This document shows, piece after piece, positions 1 to 21,270 of a DNA stretch of 64,000 bases. This DNA is from Hypomesus transpacificus (Eukaryota; Chordata; Actinopteri; Osmeriformes; Osmeridae), in contig NC_061078.1 of NCBI RefSeq assembly GCF_021917145.1, positions 5,004,039 through 5,068,038 of the forward strand, in the 5' to 3' direction. The position numbers and the translations under genes were made by a program. A model generated the notes under the pieces. The model was not told the DNA's origin. It ran no database searches and was given only the letters and a program-made list of their open reading frames with translations. How positions within the stretch are numbered: position 1 is the stretch's first letter; each line of letters begins with the position of its first letter.

Positions 1-329
1 AGTCCACAGTCTGCTGTGTTGCACTATGCTAAGCTTAGCAGGCCACACACTAACGTACACTGATATACATCTGTATGGTCAAATGTCTACACATTCTGCC
101 CCTACTCCACTCCTCTCCCTGTGTTTCAGGAAGAACATGTCCTCACCAACAGCTTGCTGCGCTGAGGCTATGGAATTATATATGTCTCTCTGCATGTGAG
201 TTGCCACAACGCATCATCTTAATGAATGTGAATGTGAATGTGCTCGGAGCCGCAAGTCATTCCTGCCCACGGACGCCACACAGGCTGTTACATCACTCTC
301 TCTCTTTCTCTCTCTCTCTCTCTTTCCAT

Positions 330-361
<32 letters not shown>

Positions 362-3300
362 GACAGCTATTTTGGAAACATGTTTGTGTGTTTGTATGTG
401 AGGATTCATCTCTCTAACCCCCCCGACCCTCTCTGTACCCGTGTCAGGGTTGAGACTGGCTCGTGTACAAAGCCATTTTCTGACCTCTGGCTGCATCTGT
501 CAGCACTGGACTGAGGGCAGTGGGGGGGTTGGGGGCCCACTCTGACTCAGACTGTGCCCTCCCTAGGCTGGCACAGGGAGTGGGGGGGGAGGGGGGTGTA
601 CAGTAGCCTGGGGCGGCCTCAGACTGTGGAACACTGAGACCCAGAGGGACCTGAGTGTACCAAGGTTCACGTAGCCTTCATCTGCCACTAATGTTGGCTG
701 AAATGTATTGTTAGCAAACACGGAGATGTGCATGTATAGGTATGGTTGTTCAAAGACAGCTGTTTAACACGCACTCATTCAAAGACAAACAAATAAGCAC
801 ACAAACGTGTTGTTTGGAGAGTAAGGCGTGCTTCTTTACACAAAGGCGTCTGTTAACATACAGGCTGTTATTTCAAATCTGGCAGGCATAAGATGAACCT
901 CTGGTGTTACTCACGGTTGGCTGCAGCCTTCCATGTGTCATGAGTGTTTACAATATTTTCTCCGCTGAGTCTGTATGTGGGATGCCCAAGGTACGTTTCA
1001 AACAATAGCATCTACCACAATCCAAAAGAGGACATGCCATCATTTGGTCAATTACGACAGTTAACACAGCATTATACAGACAAAACACATGGCATTTTCT
1101 TTGTCTACTACACAACAATAATGAAATAGAAGGTTACAGGCTAATCACTTGATGAGATCAGCTGAAATAGGCATTTTTTCATGTTCGGTATGGTTGTGTC
1201 AAGAACAACGCAGGGTGTGAGGAGAGATATAGAAGCTGTCTGCTCAGAAAGCCTATCATCAGACTGGTGCTCATGAAGGCAACGTGAGAAAACACACACA
1301 CACATACACACATAAACAAGCCCAGGCTTGCTAATCCAGTCCTCAGTGTTAATGTCTCTGACTCATGCAGAGTCATTAAAGCATCTCCTTCCTCTGCCTG
1401 CGGCCCACTGCTGCAGCCGGCGGCTCTTAGACCCATCTCATCCTCGTCCTCCACGTCCTGCTACACCTCAGTCTCTGACGGCTTCATCACTCCGTCGGCA
1501 GGGCCTGAACTGGAGGGAGATTTAGAGGGCAACAGGAACCGGGATATGAGGGTGGGGCGGGCGAAGAGGGGGTGGCGAGGGAGCAATGGTGGTTCCCGCT
1601 CGGAGAGATGTGTATTGGCACCGCCGCCACACCCCCCCCCGTTCCATGCCTCTCAAACAGACAGACAGTGGGCAAGGGGCGGGAGCCTGGGAGTGGGAGG
1701 TGGGGGGTTGGGGGATGGCGGTGGGTGGTGGGGAAATGTCACGGAGCCGAATGCAAATGTGGCCTGACAAGCGGTGCAGAAAACATGTTCTCTCTGACTC
1801 GGGGAACCTTGATATTTCACAAAGTCAAACGAACATGTCCCCGAGGGCTCCAAAAGGGTTATTTAAAGAGGGACCCTGAAAAACAGCCGTCCCAGGTTGC
1901 GTCACTGGATAGGGTTTGTTCGGGCTGTTTTCGCCCTCATTTCCTCCTCGCACCCTATCCCTCACCTCATCCTCTCTTGTATCTGTCAATCCCTCCTCTC
2001 CACTCCCCCTATCTCCCCCATCTCTTCTTTTCCTCTCCTCTGTATCATTCGTTCTCTTCTCTCCTTTCTGGGGCCGGGGAACGGCGCTGTTTGCAGGTCA
2101 TCAGGAGTCCGGGATAAGGCAGGGCTGTTGACTCAGTCTCTGCCTCAGAGCTGCGCGCTGGTTCCTCTGCGTCACGTCATCCTGCCTCGAGTTTGCCATG
2201 CTGAGCAGCAATGACGCGCTGCTCGTCTGCGGCGCGCCACGGTCTCTCCAGTCCCTGATCCGCCGTGCTCTGCGTCATCTCCTGAGCTATTTCACTGGGC
2301 TTCGCTAGTAGTACGAGTGCACATACATAATGCATGGCTCTGGCTATGTCATGCTCTGTGTGTTTTTGATTCCGTTCTCTCTTTGAAGACCTTGTCAAGC
2401 CATTGATCCCAGTCACCCTCTGCTGGGGTGACATTAAAGGCACGCCGCTTGCATGCGTGAGAACCGTGGAAGGGCGGGTCGATGAAAAGCTGCTGTTTCT
2501 GCAAGGTCACTTCGGGCTGGAAATCATACCTAGCACAAACACAAGTCAGCCTGACACTGAATATAATTACTGTAAAATTTAGGGGTTAAGTCTTCCAGGG
2601 GATTCAAAAATGCTAAATACGTATGTTTAATTTAGCAGCTGTGGCTGGCAGACTTACGGACACACACGCACACACACGCACACACACACACACACACACA
2701 CTCACTGGGGCCATACTGACACCCATGTCTGCAGAGCTAGTTCTGCTGTCTACACGCATGGGCCCAAATAGAAGCTAATTGCAGGGGAGTCACCAGACGA
2801 AGCAACAACTTTATCGGGTGCTGCTGCTCACTGGAGTGACAAGAGAGAAGAGTGTGTGTGTGTGTGTGTATGTACTCGTGTTGGAGGGGGAATTATCAGG
2901 AAGAGAAAAACAGATACAGAAATAAAGATGTGTGTGTGTTTGGGGTGGGTGGGTGGGGGTGGGGTTTACAGACGAGGTTGCTGCTGGCCTTGTCAGCGCC
3001 CATCAACACCCCCTCCTGTCACCAGAATCAACCAAAGAGAAGTGTGCAACATCCTGTTGTGACTGGAATAATCACCTATTGGACCACAGGGTTGCCCATT
3101 TGTTCTGAAAACATCCCTCTACTTGTGCACCACTTACAGCTCATCATCTTAAGTTAACTTCACCAGTTGTGCAGGTTGAAAAAGGGTTGATGCATGGCTG
3201 TCATCTGGACTAGTGGATCAGGTGGCAAGCTGGACCGATTCCTTCATTGCTCACACCTGTCAACTCTCTTCAGATCACCAGGAGTTAGGGCCTTCCCACT

Positions 3301-5577
3301 CAGGACTGCTGACTTGGTACAGGCTATAAGTCTTCCGTACTCGCAGCGTGACCAGGTGATCTTATTGTACTAGGCAACCACAGCATGTCGAATTAACTGT
3401 CGAATGGCTGTCATGGTGCCACAGAGCTGCAGCTCATCTGTGCTGACACACACGCACACGCACCCGCGCGCACACACACACACGTAGGTGCATCTGTAAA
3501 GCCACCCACTCAGAATGGCCATAGAGAGGACAATAAACGTGTTATGTCCATTAAACCAACCCATCAGCATCCTCTAGGATTTGGCCACAAACTGTTGGCG
3601 TAATCAGATTAATTCAACGGGTTTAATTTGGAGCTGTCAAGAGTTTGTATGTATTTTCTCTGGAGACACGTCAGCAGTAGGCATCCGTAACTTATTAAAA
3701 GCTGATTAAATCCTGATTAAGATGATTCCCTCCTCTGCCCTGTGCTGGCGGGTAACACGGAGCCCTGTGCGACTGTCAGGATTATGGCGTTTCACTGTGA
3801 AAGTGTGAGTGAACGACTGAAGTATCCGGAACAGTCCTAGAGTGAACTATCGCCCTTCCTGGGCAGGATGACGTCACGCTGATACTTAACCAACAGAGAG
3901 ATGCGAGAGGGCCGTCTCCGGTTTATGTATGGTGCTCCTGGGATCACTGAGCGTGTGCGTACAAGCTACTATCATCACCAAGCCAGGATTCGAGCTGTTG
4001 TGTCTCCATCTCCCTCCGTAAGCAGACTGCTCACCGTCTGGCCCCAACACACAAACGCCCCCTAGCAGCGATCGACTGAACTCACCGTAAATGTTCATCT
4101 TCCTTTGAACCGTGGGTAAGAAATAATTTGCTCTTTTATGCAGCCACATAAAACAGATTAAATATAACCCCCACGCTTTCTGCCTCCCACCCACGCTCCA
4201 TACAGGGTGGCCATGATCGTTCCTGAGTTGGAGTGACGGTCCACAGTGCAGTGATGGTCACTGACAGCAGCACACTCCTAGCCATGAGAACAAGCGCTTA
4301 CGCAACCCATCCATTGTTATTGCCTTGTCAGCGCCGTTTAACATAAGAATCACACCAAGGGTAGGCTGCTGTGCATAACTGTTAGTATACTGGTAGCAAC
4401 AGGTGATTGGCGAGGGCCAACCATTATTCATACTAACAGTCCGCTACGGCAGGGACGGTAAAACAAAGTATTCGAGACAGAGACAGTATAATTTACTGGA
4501 AATGATGGGATTTTTACCAACAAAAAGACACAGAAATAAAGTGTGTCACCCGAAGTGTGTCACCCCTAAAGTCCTTAAAGCGGTTGTATCGGATCATGGC
4601 TAGCTGTGCTTATTCCAGGATGTGTCACATACAGTATGCTGTTTGCAGAATGTTACTGGAGACAGGGGGAGACAGAAAGAGAGAAGGGGACTAAGAGAGA
4701 AGGCTGGAAGAGTGAGAGAGGCAAGAATGGATGACCAGGGACAAAAACAAAATGTAAGTGAGGGAACAATGTGGTGCTGTTTTTGTCCACAGGAAGCAGC
4801 TCAGCATGTGAAGAAACTTCACACCTTTAAGACACCTCTCTGACACTATTGCTATATCAGAACGTAACACTCTCACAATATGCGTGTCGTCAGCAGCACT
4901 GCAAAGCTATTTATACTGGTCTCCATCTGTGAGGTGACAGACCCAAGATTGAGGAAGAAGTCAAGTGTAGAAGACTCGACGTGTATATAAGCTAACTGGT
5001 TCAGAGGTCAGTGTGAGAGCTGTGTTGTTGTAAACATGCCTCTAATGCGCATGCACTCATGCACACACTAACCCAGGCATTTTGAGGGAGACCCCGTCCC
5101 ATCCTGGTGATGTCACAAAGCGCCTGTTTTTCTCAGATGGAATGATTTATTTGTAATCATGGTAGCATTATAATAAAACAATGAACATTGAAAGCACTGA
5201 CAGTTTAAACCAAGGCCACTCACATGGCATGCACAACCCTGCAGTCACAGCAAGACGGAACATTCTACATCGCATCAACACTCCGTTTTCTGTTTCCCTC
5301 TTCTCGGCTTCTAAAAGTCCCCCCTTCCTCTTTCCAATAGACTACCCCCCCCCCCACCCCCACAAGTCTTTTTTTATTTTCTTATATGAATTTGTTGTTC
5401 TTTTATTAATTTTTTGTTCCTTTAAATATATTTAATATAAAACAAGCCAACAGATGATGAATCTACCATGTTGTGACCAACACCCCCCCACACACAATCC
5501 TCTGCTCCTGTGTTCTGTTGGTTTGCTTGGAGAGAGGAGAGCAGCTGGAGAGATGAGCACGTTTACTGGGAGTGCTT

Positions 5578-5614
<37 letters not shown>

Positions 5615-6020
5615 CAGTTTCTCTTGTAGGGAATGCAGAGAGGGACGAAAAATAAACTTGTTCCAAAAGGTGACGGCACATTAAACCCCCATTCTTGCCC
5701 TCCTAACCAGAAATACAACAACAATAAAAAAAAAAAAATGATTTTTTTTCTCTCTTAAAAAAAGTAATAAAAAAAACGAAACAAACACAAAGTGAGGAGT
5801 CCCGAGTTGGAGGAGGAGTGTGCTGGAGGCTGAGTCAGGAGCCTGGTCTACTGGAGGCACTTTGGCACAGAGCAACGGCCCCACACACACCAGAGGACAG
5901 GCGGAGAGATGGAGGGGATGAAAGCATGCAGAAGTGATGCGGGGAGAAAGAGAGGATGAGATAGGTAGGAGAGAGAGAGAGAGAGAGAGGGACATTTGAC
6001 AAACGTGGAGGAAAAGACCA
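1..6020. other. Non-coding region downstream of CSK
   Basis: I found no exon that I can recognise here on either strand. The reading frames present are short, repeat-driven or low in complexity. The stretch holds (CT)n/(CA)n tracts at about 296-357, (CA)n at 2667-2701, C- and G-rich runs, a (CT)n block at about 5579-5610 and AT-rich sequence near 5370-5440. A cluster of bZIP-like sites at 2129-2280 is listed separately. In human the next genes beyond CSK on this side are LMAN1L and CPLX3; neither is visible in this window. The right end is set by the proposed CSK polyadenylation signal at 6032-6037. Confidence 0.6.
2129..2280. promoter_or_regulatory. Candidate regulatory element: cluster of AP-1/CRE-like sites
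   Basis: Within 150 bases there is a consensus AP-1 site (TGACTCA, 2129-2135), a CRE-like TGACGTGA on the minus strand (about 2173-2180) and two further TGACGC/GCGTCA half-sites near 2210 and 2275, in locally CpG-rich sequence. Such a cluster suggests a bZIP-bound enhancer or promoter, but no flanking exon was recognised. This is inference from motif content only; chance occurrence is possible. Confidence 0.25.
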
Positions 6021-6031
6021 GCCTTCACTCC

Positions 6032-6037
6032 TTTATT
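6032..6037 (-). terminator. csk: Probable CSK polyadenylation signal
   Basis: AATAAA on the minus strand, about 470 bases beyond the CSK stop codon, giving a 3' UTR of roughly 0.5 kb, a usual size for CSK. Other AATAAA matches lie further downstream near 5375 and 5148, so longer transcripts are possible. Confidence 0.5.
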
Positions 6038-6504
6038 GTCCCAGTTTTTGGGGGGAGGAAGAAAAAAAAGCGAGGGATCTTCGGAGGAGAGGACGATCGA
6101 GCCACTGCAGAAATGGTGGGATGAACAGGTTGACGTGGGGGGGGGGGGGGGAAGGGGGGGGGGGGGGGGAACGAGAGATGAGACGAGGAAGCGGGGGAGA
6201 AGCGGCTCTACAACACGTCCAGTTAAAGGTCTCTTCATCTCGGTGGAGGAGGGAGAGAGGAGGGGGGGTTTGAGTCAGGAAGAGAGGGAGGGGGCTCAGC
6301 ACAGGGCCCCTTAGACTCAGGTGTGGGGGTGGAAGGAGTGGTGGGGTTGTGATCCAGAAGTAAGCGAGCCAGTTAGGCAGTCAGTCGGACAGTCAGTCGG
6401 ACACAGGCGTGGCCAGCTCCAGTTGACCCCCCCCCCTTCCTCTCTGCCCCTCCCCTCTCCCTCCAGGCAGGGCTGTGATAGGCTGCGTGTCCTGTCCGTC
6501 AGGC

Positions 6505-14929
<8,425 letters not shown>

Positions 14930-14937
14930 GGTGAAGG

Positions 14938-15037
14938 NNNNNNNNNNNNNNNNNNNNNNNNNNNNNNNNNNNNNNNNNNNNNNNNNNNNNNNNNNNNNNN
15001 NNNNNNNNNNNNNNNNNNNNNNNNNNNNNNNNNNNNN
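14938..15037. other. Assembly gap of 100 N
   Basis: Exactly 100 undetermined bases, the usual convention for a gap of unknown size. It begins eight bases upstream of the CSK start codon, so the 5' UTR part of that exon and its acceptor site are hidden. Confidence 1.
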
Positions 15038-15310
15038 CTGCGTTGTGGTTAGATAGACAGATAGCTACCACCTATGTATATGGTTGTACTTGTATATTTA
15101 TGTCAGACGCATACAGCACAGAACACTTTGAAAGAATCCATCAGAAAAGATCAGATCTACAGGCTGGAAGAACCCTTGAAAAGAGCTTAATCCACAAAGG
15201 ATTTGCTGCTCCAGAGAGGTTGTCCAAGTCATCAAATCACATTTGAATTGTATGACCCTTTTTACAAGCAATGTCACAGAGGGCTTCACCTAAACCTATG
15301 GAACTTGGTT

Positions 15311-15645
15311 GTTTGTGTACAATCGGCTACTAGAGTTTGGCAACTTCACCTTCCTGTGTGTACTTGTGGTACACAGATTGAGAAAACCGTGGGACTGAAG
15401 CATTGGTAGTGTCTCTCTGACTGGACTAGTGTGTGACGGTTATAATAATCTACTGCTGTAGTCATTCAGTCAGTGACCAGTGACCAGTCAGCCATTCCCT
15501 AACTCACTCAGTAAAACATATTCAAATGCTCTCCCTCACACACACACACTCTTTGTGCCCCCGTCAGGCCTAGGGGTGAAAGGTCAGCTGTGCCACAAAG
15601 TAAAGCCCTGTCGTCTCCAGCTCCTCAACACCACGCTGTCCCCTC
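15311..15645 (+). repeat. Left arm of a long inverted repeat
   Basis: This 335-base arm is the reverse complement of 16231-16570 with only scattered mismatches and small indels (about 95 percent identity by eye). The arms are separated by about 585 bases. A frame beginning MTSQPFPNSL appears in both arms in opposite orientation because of the duplication; it is not a gene. I see no transposase, target-site duplication or known family signature. Confidence 0.93.
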
Positions 15646-16230
15646 CCTTGGGGAGAAGAGGAATGTAACCAGTCAGCCCGCCCGCCCCCTGGAGACAAGA
15701 TATACATAGATTCTTATTTATGTATTATTTTTCTTTCTTCCAGCTTTTGATTGAGTCAATGCAGGGGAGAGAGAGGACCACGCCCCCCCTCAGCAGAAGG
15801 GACTGTTTATGAGGTGTGGGGGGGTGTGGAAGAGGACGGGTGGTTAGAGGATAGACTTAACCCCGTCTGTGTGTGTATGTGTGTGTGTGTGTGTCTCTCT
15901 GTGACTGTGGGAACGGACACCACAGTTTTGGGTGGGATCCAGCTGCCTGCCTGTCTGCCACACCCAGCCACTGGCTGTACCCTACACACTGTCTCTCTGT
16001 ACACGCTCTCTCACTCTTCAGCTCTCTCTTTGGGTCCCCAGCCTCCATTCAGGCTGTGCTGTGACTGGATGGTGACCTGGCTGGATACTGGTCGGCTCTC
16101 TCTCTCTTGTCCTGCTGGCTGGATCCAGACCAGAATCTCACTGACTTCTATTTTCATCATAGTTTTCTTCAGTTTCTTCTCAGTGAGTTTCACTGGAAGT
16201 TTTCCCATGTCTTCCTTGAGGGTTTAGGTT

Positions 16231-16570
16231 GAGGGACAGCGTGGTGTTGAGGAGCTGGACACGGCAGGGCTTTACTTTGTGGCACAGCTGACCTTTCACC
16301 CTTAGGCCTGATGGGTGCACAAAGAGAGAGCGTGTGTGTGTGTGAGGGTGAGCATTTGAATATGTTTTACTGAGTGAGTTAGGGAATGGCTGGCTGGTCA
16401 CTGGTCACTGACTGAATGACTACAGCAGTAGATTATTATATCCGTCACACTAGTCCAGTCAGAGAGACACTATCAATGCTTCAGTCCCACGGTTTTCTCA
16501 ATCTGTGTACCACAAGTACACACAGGAAGGTGAAGTTGCCAAACTCTAGTAGCTGATTGTACACACACAC
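16231..16570 (-). repeat. Right arm of a long inverted repeat
   Basis: Reverse-complement partner of 15311-15645. Homology stops sharply after the GCTGTCCCT end and, at the other end, in a (GT)n run next to TACAATC. The spacer (15646-16230) carries a (GT)n tract and no recognisable gene. Lying within the long first CSK intron, a few hundred bases from the assembly gap, it could be a foldback element or a local inverted duplication. Confidence 0.93.
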
Positions 16571-17810
16571 CACACTTAGTAGTAGTAATAGTACAGCTCA
16601 ATTCATTTCCCTCTTTAGGTTTGTGACAGATCATTAAGCAGCCTTACACAGAGACCGTTGTGAGAAGCTAGGAGAGAAAATGACTACTGAATCAGGCTGT
16701 GATTCGACAATCGATGACGGAGGCAATTCTGATGCAACTGTTGCATCTGTCGTCTGATCTGTCGCAAGGCTCATCATGACTCTTCCTGATTGGCTAGCAG
16801 AACCCTGGCTTGACTGGACATCTGTTGTAGAGTCAAACACCCAGGGTTCAGAGGGGACTTTTAAGCTGTGCAAATCTCTCTTTAAATCACAGCTTTGAGA
16901 TGAGGAGTAGGCCACACCCTTTCACTATCAATCGCATTGGGATCAAAGGCAGTTTTGCGAGACATCGAAACATGTAGTGCGAAATGCATACAATCTCACT
17001 TTAGCGTCTGCTTTCCTGTGGACTCATCTCATCTTTGATGTCTGCTGTTATCTAATGACTAAATAGTACAAGCCGTCCTCAATTCAGTAGATCTCTACAC
17101 AGACAATAGGCATTGTGGATGACTCATCCACTGCTCTGCTACAGCATGATGTAGACAAGGGGTCAACAACAACAGCCTAGGTACGGCCCGTATCTCGGAC
17201 TTCCATCCCCTCAGGACTCCATGTACCACAGAGTGGGAAGTCCGAGCAGGCACAGCGTCTCGAGCGTAAAGTTTAGCAGGCAAAACCAGGTCCAAAGGAC
17301 AGGCTTGTGTGTTCCCCTAAACTTCTTCCACTTCCTCCACACATGATTGGCATATGGCCAACCCTGGTGAGGGTGTGTAGCTGAGCAGGTGTGCGTGGGT
17401 GGATGTGTGGGAGTCTGTACAGCAGACAGCGGAGTCTATTCTGGTTAATCATCAACAATGGTTCCTGGAAAGAACTTAATGAAATGCTATGGATGGCCAG
17501 GTCAAAGACAGGGTCGGTCCTAAAGCAGGCAGGGAGGCAGACATCCTAGCACGGTGGAGTGCACTGGTCTTAACCTCAGCTGCTCTTCAGGGCTCAGACC
17601 GAAGGCGGAAGTGACCTTCTGGTCCCGACGGCTGAAATCTACCTGCTGCTCATTTATTCAAATCAGCTCTCACAAAACACAAAAGCTCTCGTCTGATGCT
17701 GCCCGTGCACATTTAAATAATTAACTGCCACCTGAAGCCTCACATAGGCAGGGCTTTAATGAGATCTAAAGCACGACTTATGTCATTACTTAAACATGAG
17801 TGAAGGTGCC

Positions 17811-18020
17811 GGCGTCAGACACAGACTTCAGACAAAGGCTTCAGACACAGGCATCAGACACAGGCATCAGGCACAGGCATCAGGCACAGGCGTCAGGCAC
17901 AGGCGTCAGACACAGGCTTCAGACACAGGCGTCAGACACAGGCGTCAGACACAGGCTTCAGGCACAGGCTTCAAGCACAGGCTTCAGGCTTCAGACACAG
18001 GCTTCAGACACAGGCTTTAG
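17811..18020. repeat. 12-bp minisatellite, about 17 copies
   Basis: Tandem CACAGGCTTCAG / CACAGGCGTCAG / CACAGGCATCAG units in CSK intron 1. The period divides by three, so frames through it stay open; these are not coding. Confidence 0.95.
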
Positions 18021-18500
18021 ACTGCTCGCATCAGGTCTGTGTACTAGTAGTGGTCTGCTTCAGAAATGCTCGCGTTTCAGCTGTTTCCTTGCGCTAGTTT
18101 CACCCCTTCGTGGTGGAAATGATAACAGGGTTTGTAAAATACCTGTTTCCGTTGCAGTACACACACACACCCACCCACACACCAGAGGATGACCTGCAGG
18201 GGCCTCTGGCCTCCATATAACTGTCAGCGGTGTCGTTCGGAGGCACCTGGCTGGGACTGTTTGTAAAAACACACGTCCACAAGCACCACCGGGTTGCAAA
18301 CATGAAAGCGTGGCATGAAAGAGTGAGAGGATGTGCTTCCACATCCCCCCCCCCCCCGCGCACACACACAGATCCGACACGCTTATTGGATTTTGAGCAT
18401 TGCACACACATTTAGAATGACAACAAGAACAGGATAACAATCATTAAGGTCTGATTGCTGGGAAGCGGCTCCCAGCGAGGAGTCGTACGGCTCAGTGCGA

Positions 18501-18592
18501 GCGTGTGGAGTTGCGGCGGAGGCGTGTGGAGTTGCGGCGGAGGCGTGTGGAGTTGCGGCGGAGGCGTGTGGAGTTGCGGCGGAAGCGTGCTG
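18501..18592. repeat. 21-bp GC-rich minisatellite, about 4 copies
   Basis: Four nearly perfect copies of a 21-base unit beginning GCGTGTGGAGTTGCGG, in CSK intron 1. Confidence 0.93.
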
Positions 18593-21063
18593 CGTCTCTT
18601 TGAGGAAGGCCAGCAGGCGAGGAGGCAGGCCGCTCCACGACCCACTCGACGAGCAGGCTGCCCGGCCATACGCTGGCCAGATGGAGCCTGCTTGCCCACT
18701 ATCTCAGTCCCATCGCCCCGCGGCCACAATGGGGCCCATTCTGCTGAGCGGCAGCAGCTCCGGCCAGGATAGAGGGCAGGGCGAGGGGAGAGGGGGGTGA
18801 GCCTTAACACGGCACCACAGCTGCTCGGCAGAGAGGTGGACGCGAGAGGGAAGCGGAACAGGGGTGGAGTTTGGGCTGTGGCTGCCGGCCATCAGCTCTC
18901 CTCTCCGTACACAACTACAGATGTCTCTGAAAGCAGCATTGAAAAATCGAACGGGATCTACAGGTTCAGCTGAATGACAAGGTCCTTGCCATTGCTGCCC
19001 TCTATCATAGAAATCCTAGGTATCAAGCATGATACGGAGCATGTGTCCAAACAAAAGGTTGACTGTCTGCGTCTCTCATTCTTGTCCGTTGCGCGCGCAG
19101 TGCGTGCTGCTGCGTTGCCATAAAGCAACCAACTTTGAATAACACAACTGAAATCTACACACGTTCACTAACATGACAGACATTACAACACACAACATTA
19201 CGACTATTGTTTTTTTGTGGGGTATCAGCATGCAAAAGGAAACAAAACAGGAACACAACACAGATTAGCTCACTGGCCACTATCGATTTTCCTCACTTCA
19301 CAAAGCCGTAACCCACATGAAGAAGATAGAGATAATATCACGCATTTAAGTGGAAAAGAATGTATCAAGTAAAGGCCAGGGTGGGGTGGGTGGGCTTCAG
19401 CTGAGCTGTCTGAAGACTGGGTGTATGAGAGGCAGTGTGTGGACACTAAGCTGCCAGAAGGTTCCCTGCTGAGTGGCTAAACTGAATTCAGAGCCTGGGG
19501 TTAGCTAGCTAGCAATTTAAATTGTCCAGGCCCTCACTGATCTCCAGACTGTCAGTTAAGATGGGGGAGAGAATAAAACAACCTCTGTGTGACATGTCCA
19601 CCACTCTTCAGACCTCCCAGTGGTTGGTCCAATCCACTCATCAATCAACCAATCAATGGCGTAGACACAAAACTATTGACAAGGGAGCCAACAAGCCTAG
19701 ATTGAGAGAGGGTCTGTGGCTTGACGTGGTCGATGTTCTCGTGTTTGGATCAGCCTTATTAGATGAATGTGCCTTGCCTTAAGATTTCACAAATTGAGAT
19801 AAGCCCATCCCTGTCTCTGCCAAAAGGTGCCAGGTGGACTGAGACCCCCAGACAGAAACAGCAGGTTAGTCTGAACAAACCCAGAGACATAAGGAGGGCT
19901 AACATGCTGCAATCTGGTGGAACTATTTCCTGAGGGCATTAACCCAGACCAAATTCCCCAAGCTCTGCTCCTCTCTAGGACCCCCGAGCTATCATGCAGT
20001 GTTCCAGTTCGCACATACCCAGATAGACCGCAACCCATTATAAGCAGTTTGATGCTGCCAGCACCCACCCCCTAAAAATGTTGGACATGCAAATAACACG
20101 ATAAATGATTGGACCATATAGATCATGAAAATACGATCCTAGATCAATGAAAAATGCTTACAGTGTAACAGAACCGCACACCGTTATATCACATCACATT
20201 ACAGAAACTAAAGACTAACGGGGCAAAACAATGCCAAATCTTGCTCAACATTCAGATATCTGGCCAGGACTCACTACCTATTGCATTGCATGCCACAGCA
20301 TGCTTAAAACATGTGTGACTTAATCTTGGGGCAAGGCCATTCCGTAACAAACCACTTGACACCAAGCGTCAACACACATAAATGACCATGTTGACAACAA
20401 CATAATTCTACCTTCCAACACACAATCAGAATTCAGGCAATGCGCGACAATGACAGACAATGCAAGTATATTATAGCTAACATTACATTAATAATTTCTA
20501 CAGACGACCATAACTACATCCACAATCCTAAAAACGCACATAAAGATAACGATCAAGATAAAGCATGTTTACCAACATTGCATTCACTTCCTCCTCTTGG
20601 TTTAAAAATAGAAATGTAATCAATTGTTATTGCACATGTCAGCAGCAATAACTGACACCTAGCTAGCTTAACGCTATCTGCGCTGTTGTTCTCTCAATGG
20701 GCTATCCCTCGCCGACGCCACACATCATGACTGTGTAGTGACTGATAGTGTTTGTGAGTGGATCGCAGTCAGAGGTGGCTGGCAGCCTGGCTACTAATAC
20801 GCGCTAGCTAGCTAGCTAATTCGTGATTACCTAATTAAAGCGCTTGGTTACAGTCGCTGCTTTAATATACTAAACATTACAGGTAGCTAATCCTTTTTTT
20901 ATTTTTTACATACAATAAAGCAATGCATGATGCAAAAGCGTTTTTTTCAAACAGAAGAAACAGCAAAGATGTGTCATTTGAAAGGTTTTCCTGTGTCAAG
21001 ATGTTGCAGTGCACAGCGGGAGAAAAAACACTGCTTGATTTGAGAGTAGTCAGTGCAACTCAC

Positions 21064-21270
21064 CGTAAGATATCCCTTTAGGTTGACCAGATGTTCTCAC
21101 AAATGAACGAAGCAGGCCATGAAAAGAAGTCTGTTAATGCGGGCATCAAATATGTCTACGGAAAAATAGGACAATCCCAACGTTCGGCTGTATACTCTGC
21201 CGAGTTCGCACAGGCCTTGTAAAGGAAATGGTCTCCCCTCCGTCCAACCAGCAGCGATGCGCAGGCGCAT
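21064..21270 (-). other. csk: Probable non-coding first exon and promoter of CSK
   Basis: A strong minus-strand splice donor (TTACG|GTGAGT) sits at 21064/21063. About 200 bases upstream lies a CpG-containing stretch with a perfect NRF-1 palindrome, TGCGCAGGCGCA (21258-21269), typical of housekeeping TATA-less promoters. Mammalian CSK also starts from a distant untranslated exon. The right boundary is approximate, and the link to CSK rather than another transcript is inferred from strand and position. Confidence 0.45.

Larger units (their letters stand above)
15038..21063 (-). other. First intron of CSK (proposed)
   Basis: No coding exon is recognisable in these 6 kb. They hold the inverted repeat and the two minisatellites listed separately, otherwise unique sequence. 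The assignment as CSK intron 1 depends on the proposed non-coding exon at 21064. Confidence 0.45.

Noticed and set aside
1572..2117. 181-codon plus-strand frame
   Set aside because: Composition is Pro/Ser/Leu-rich and region-specific; no recognisable family, and no exon boundaries that make a gene.
5681..6238. 185-codon minus-strand frame rich in Pro, Ser and Leu
   Set aside because: Low-complexity translation of G/A-rich plus-strand repeats in the proposed CSK 3' UTR; no domain or splice support.
15480..16401. Two opposite-strand frames both beginning MTSQPFPNSL
   Set aside because: They are the two arms of the inverted repeat, not paralogous genes.
17796..18192. Plus-strand frames with a repeating 4-residue pattern (Gln-Ala-Ser-Asp/Gly)
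   Set aside because: The period of the minisatellite is 12 bases, so frames remain open without coding meaning.
18455..18810. Repeating frames on both strands near 18.5 kb
   Set aside because: Generated by the 21-base tandem repeat; divisible by three.
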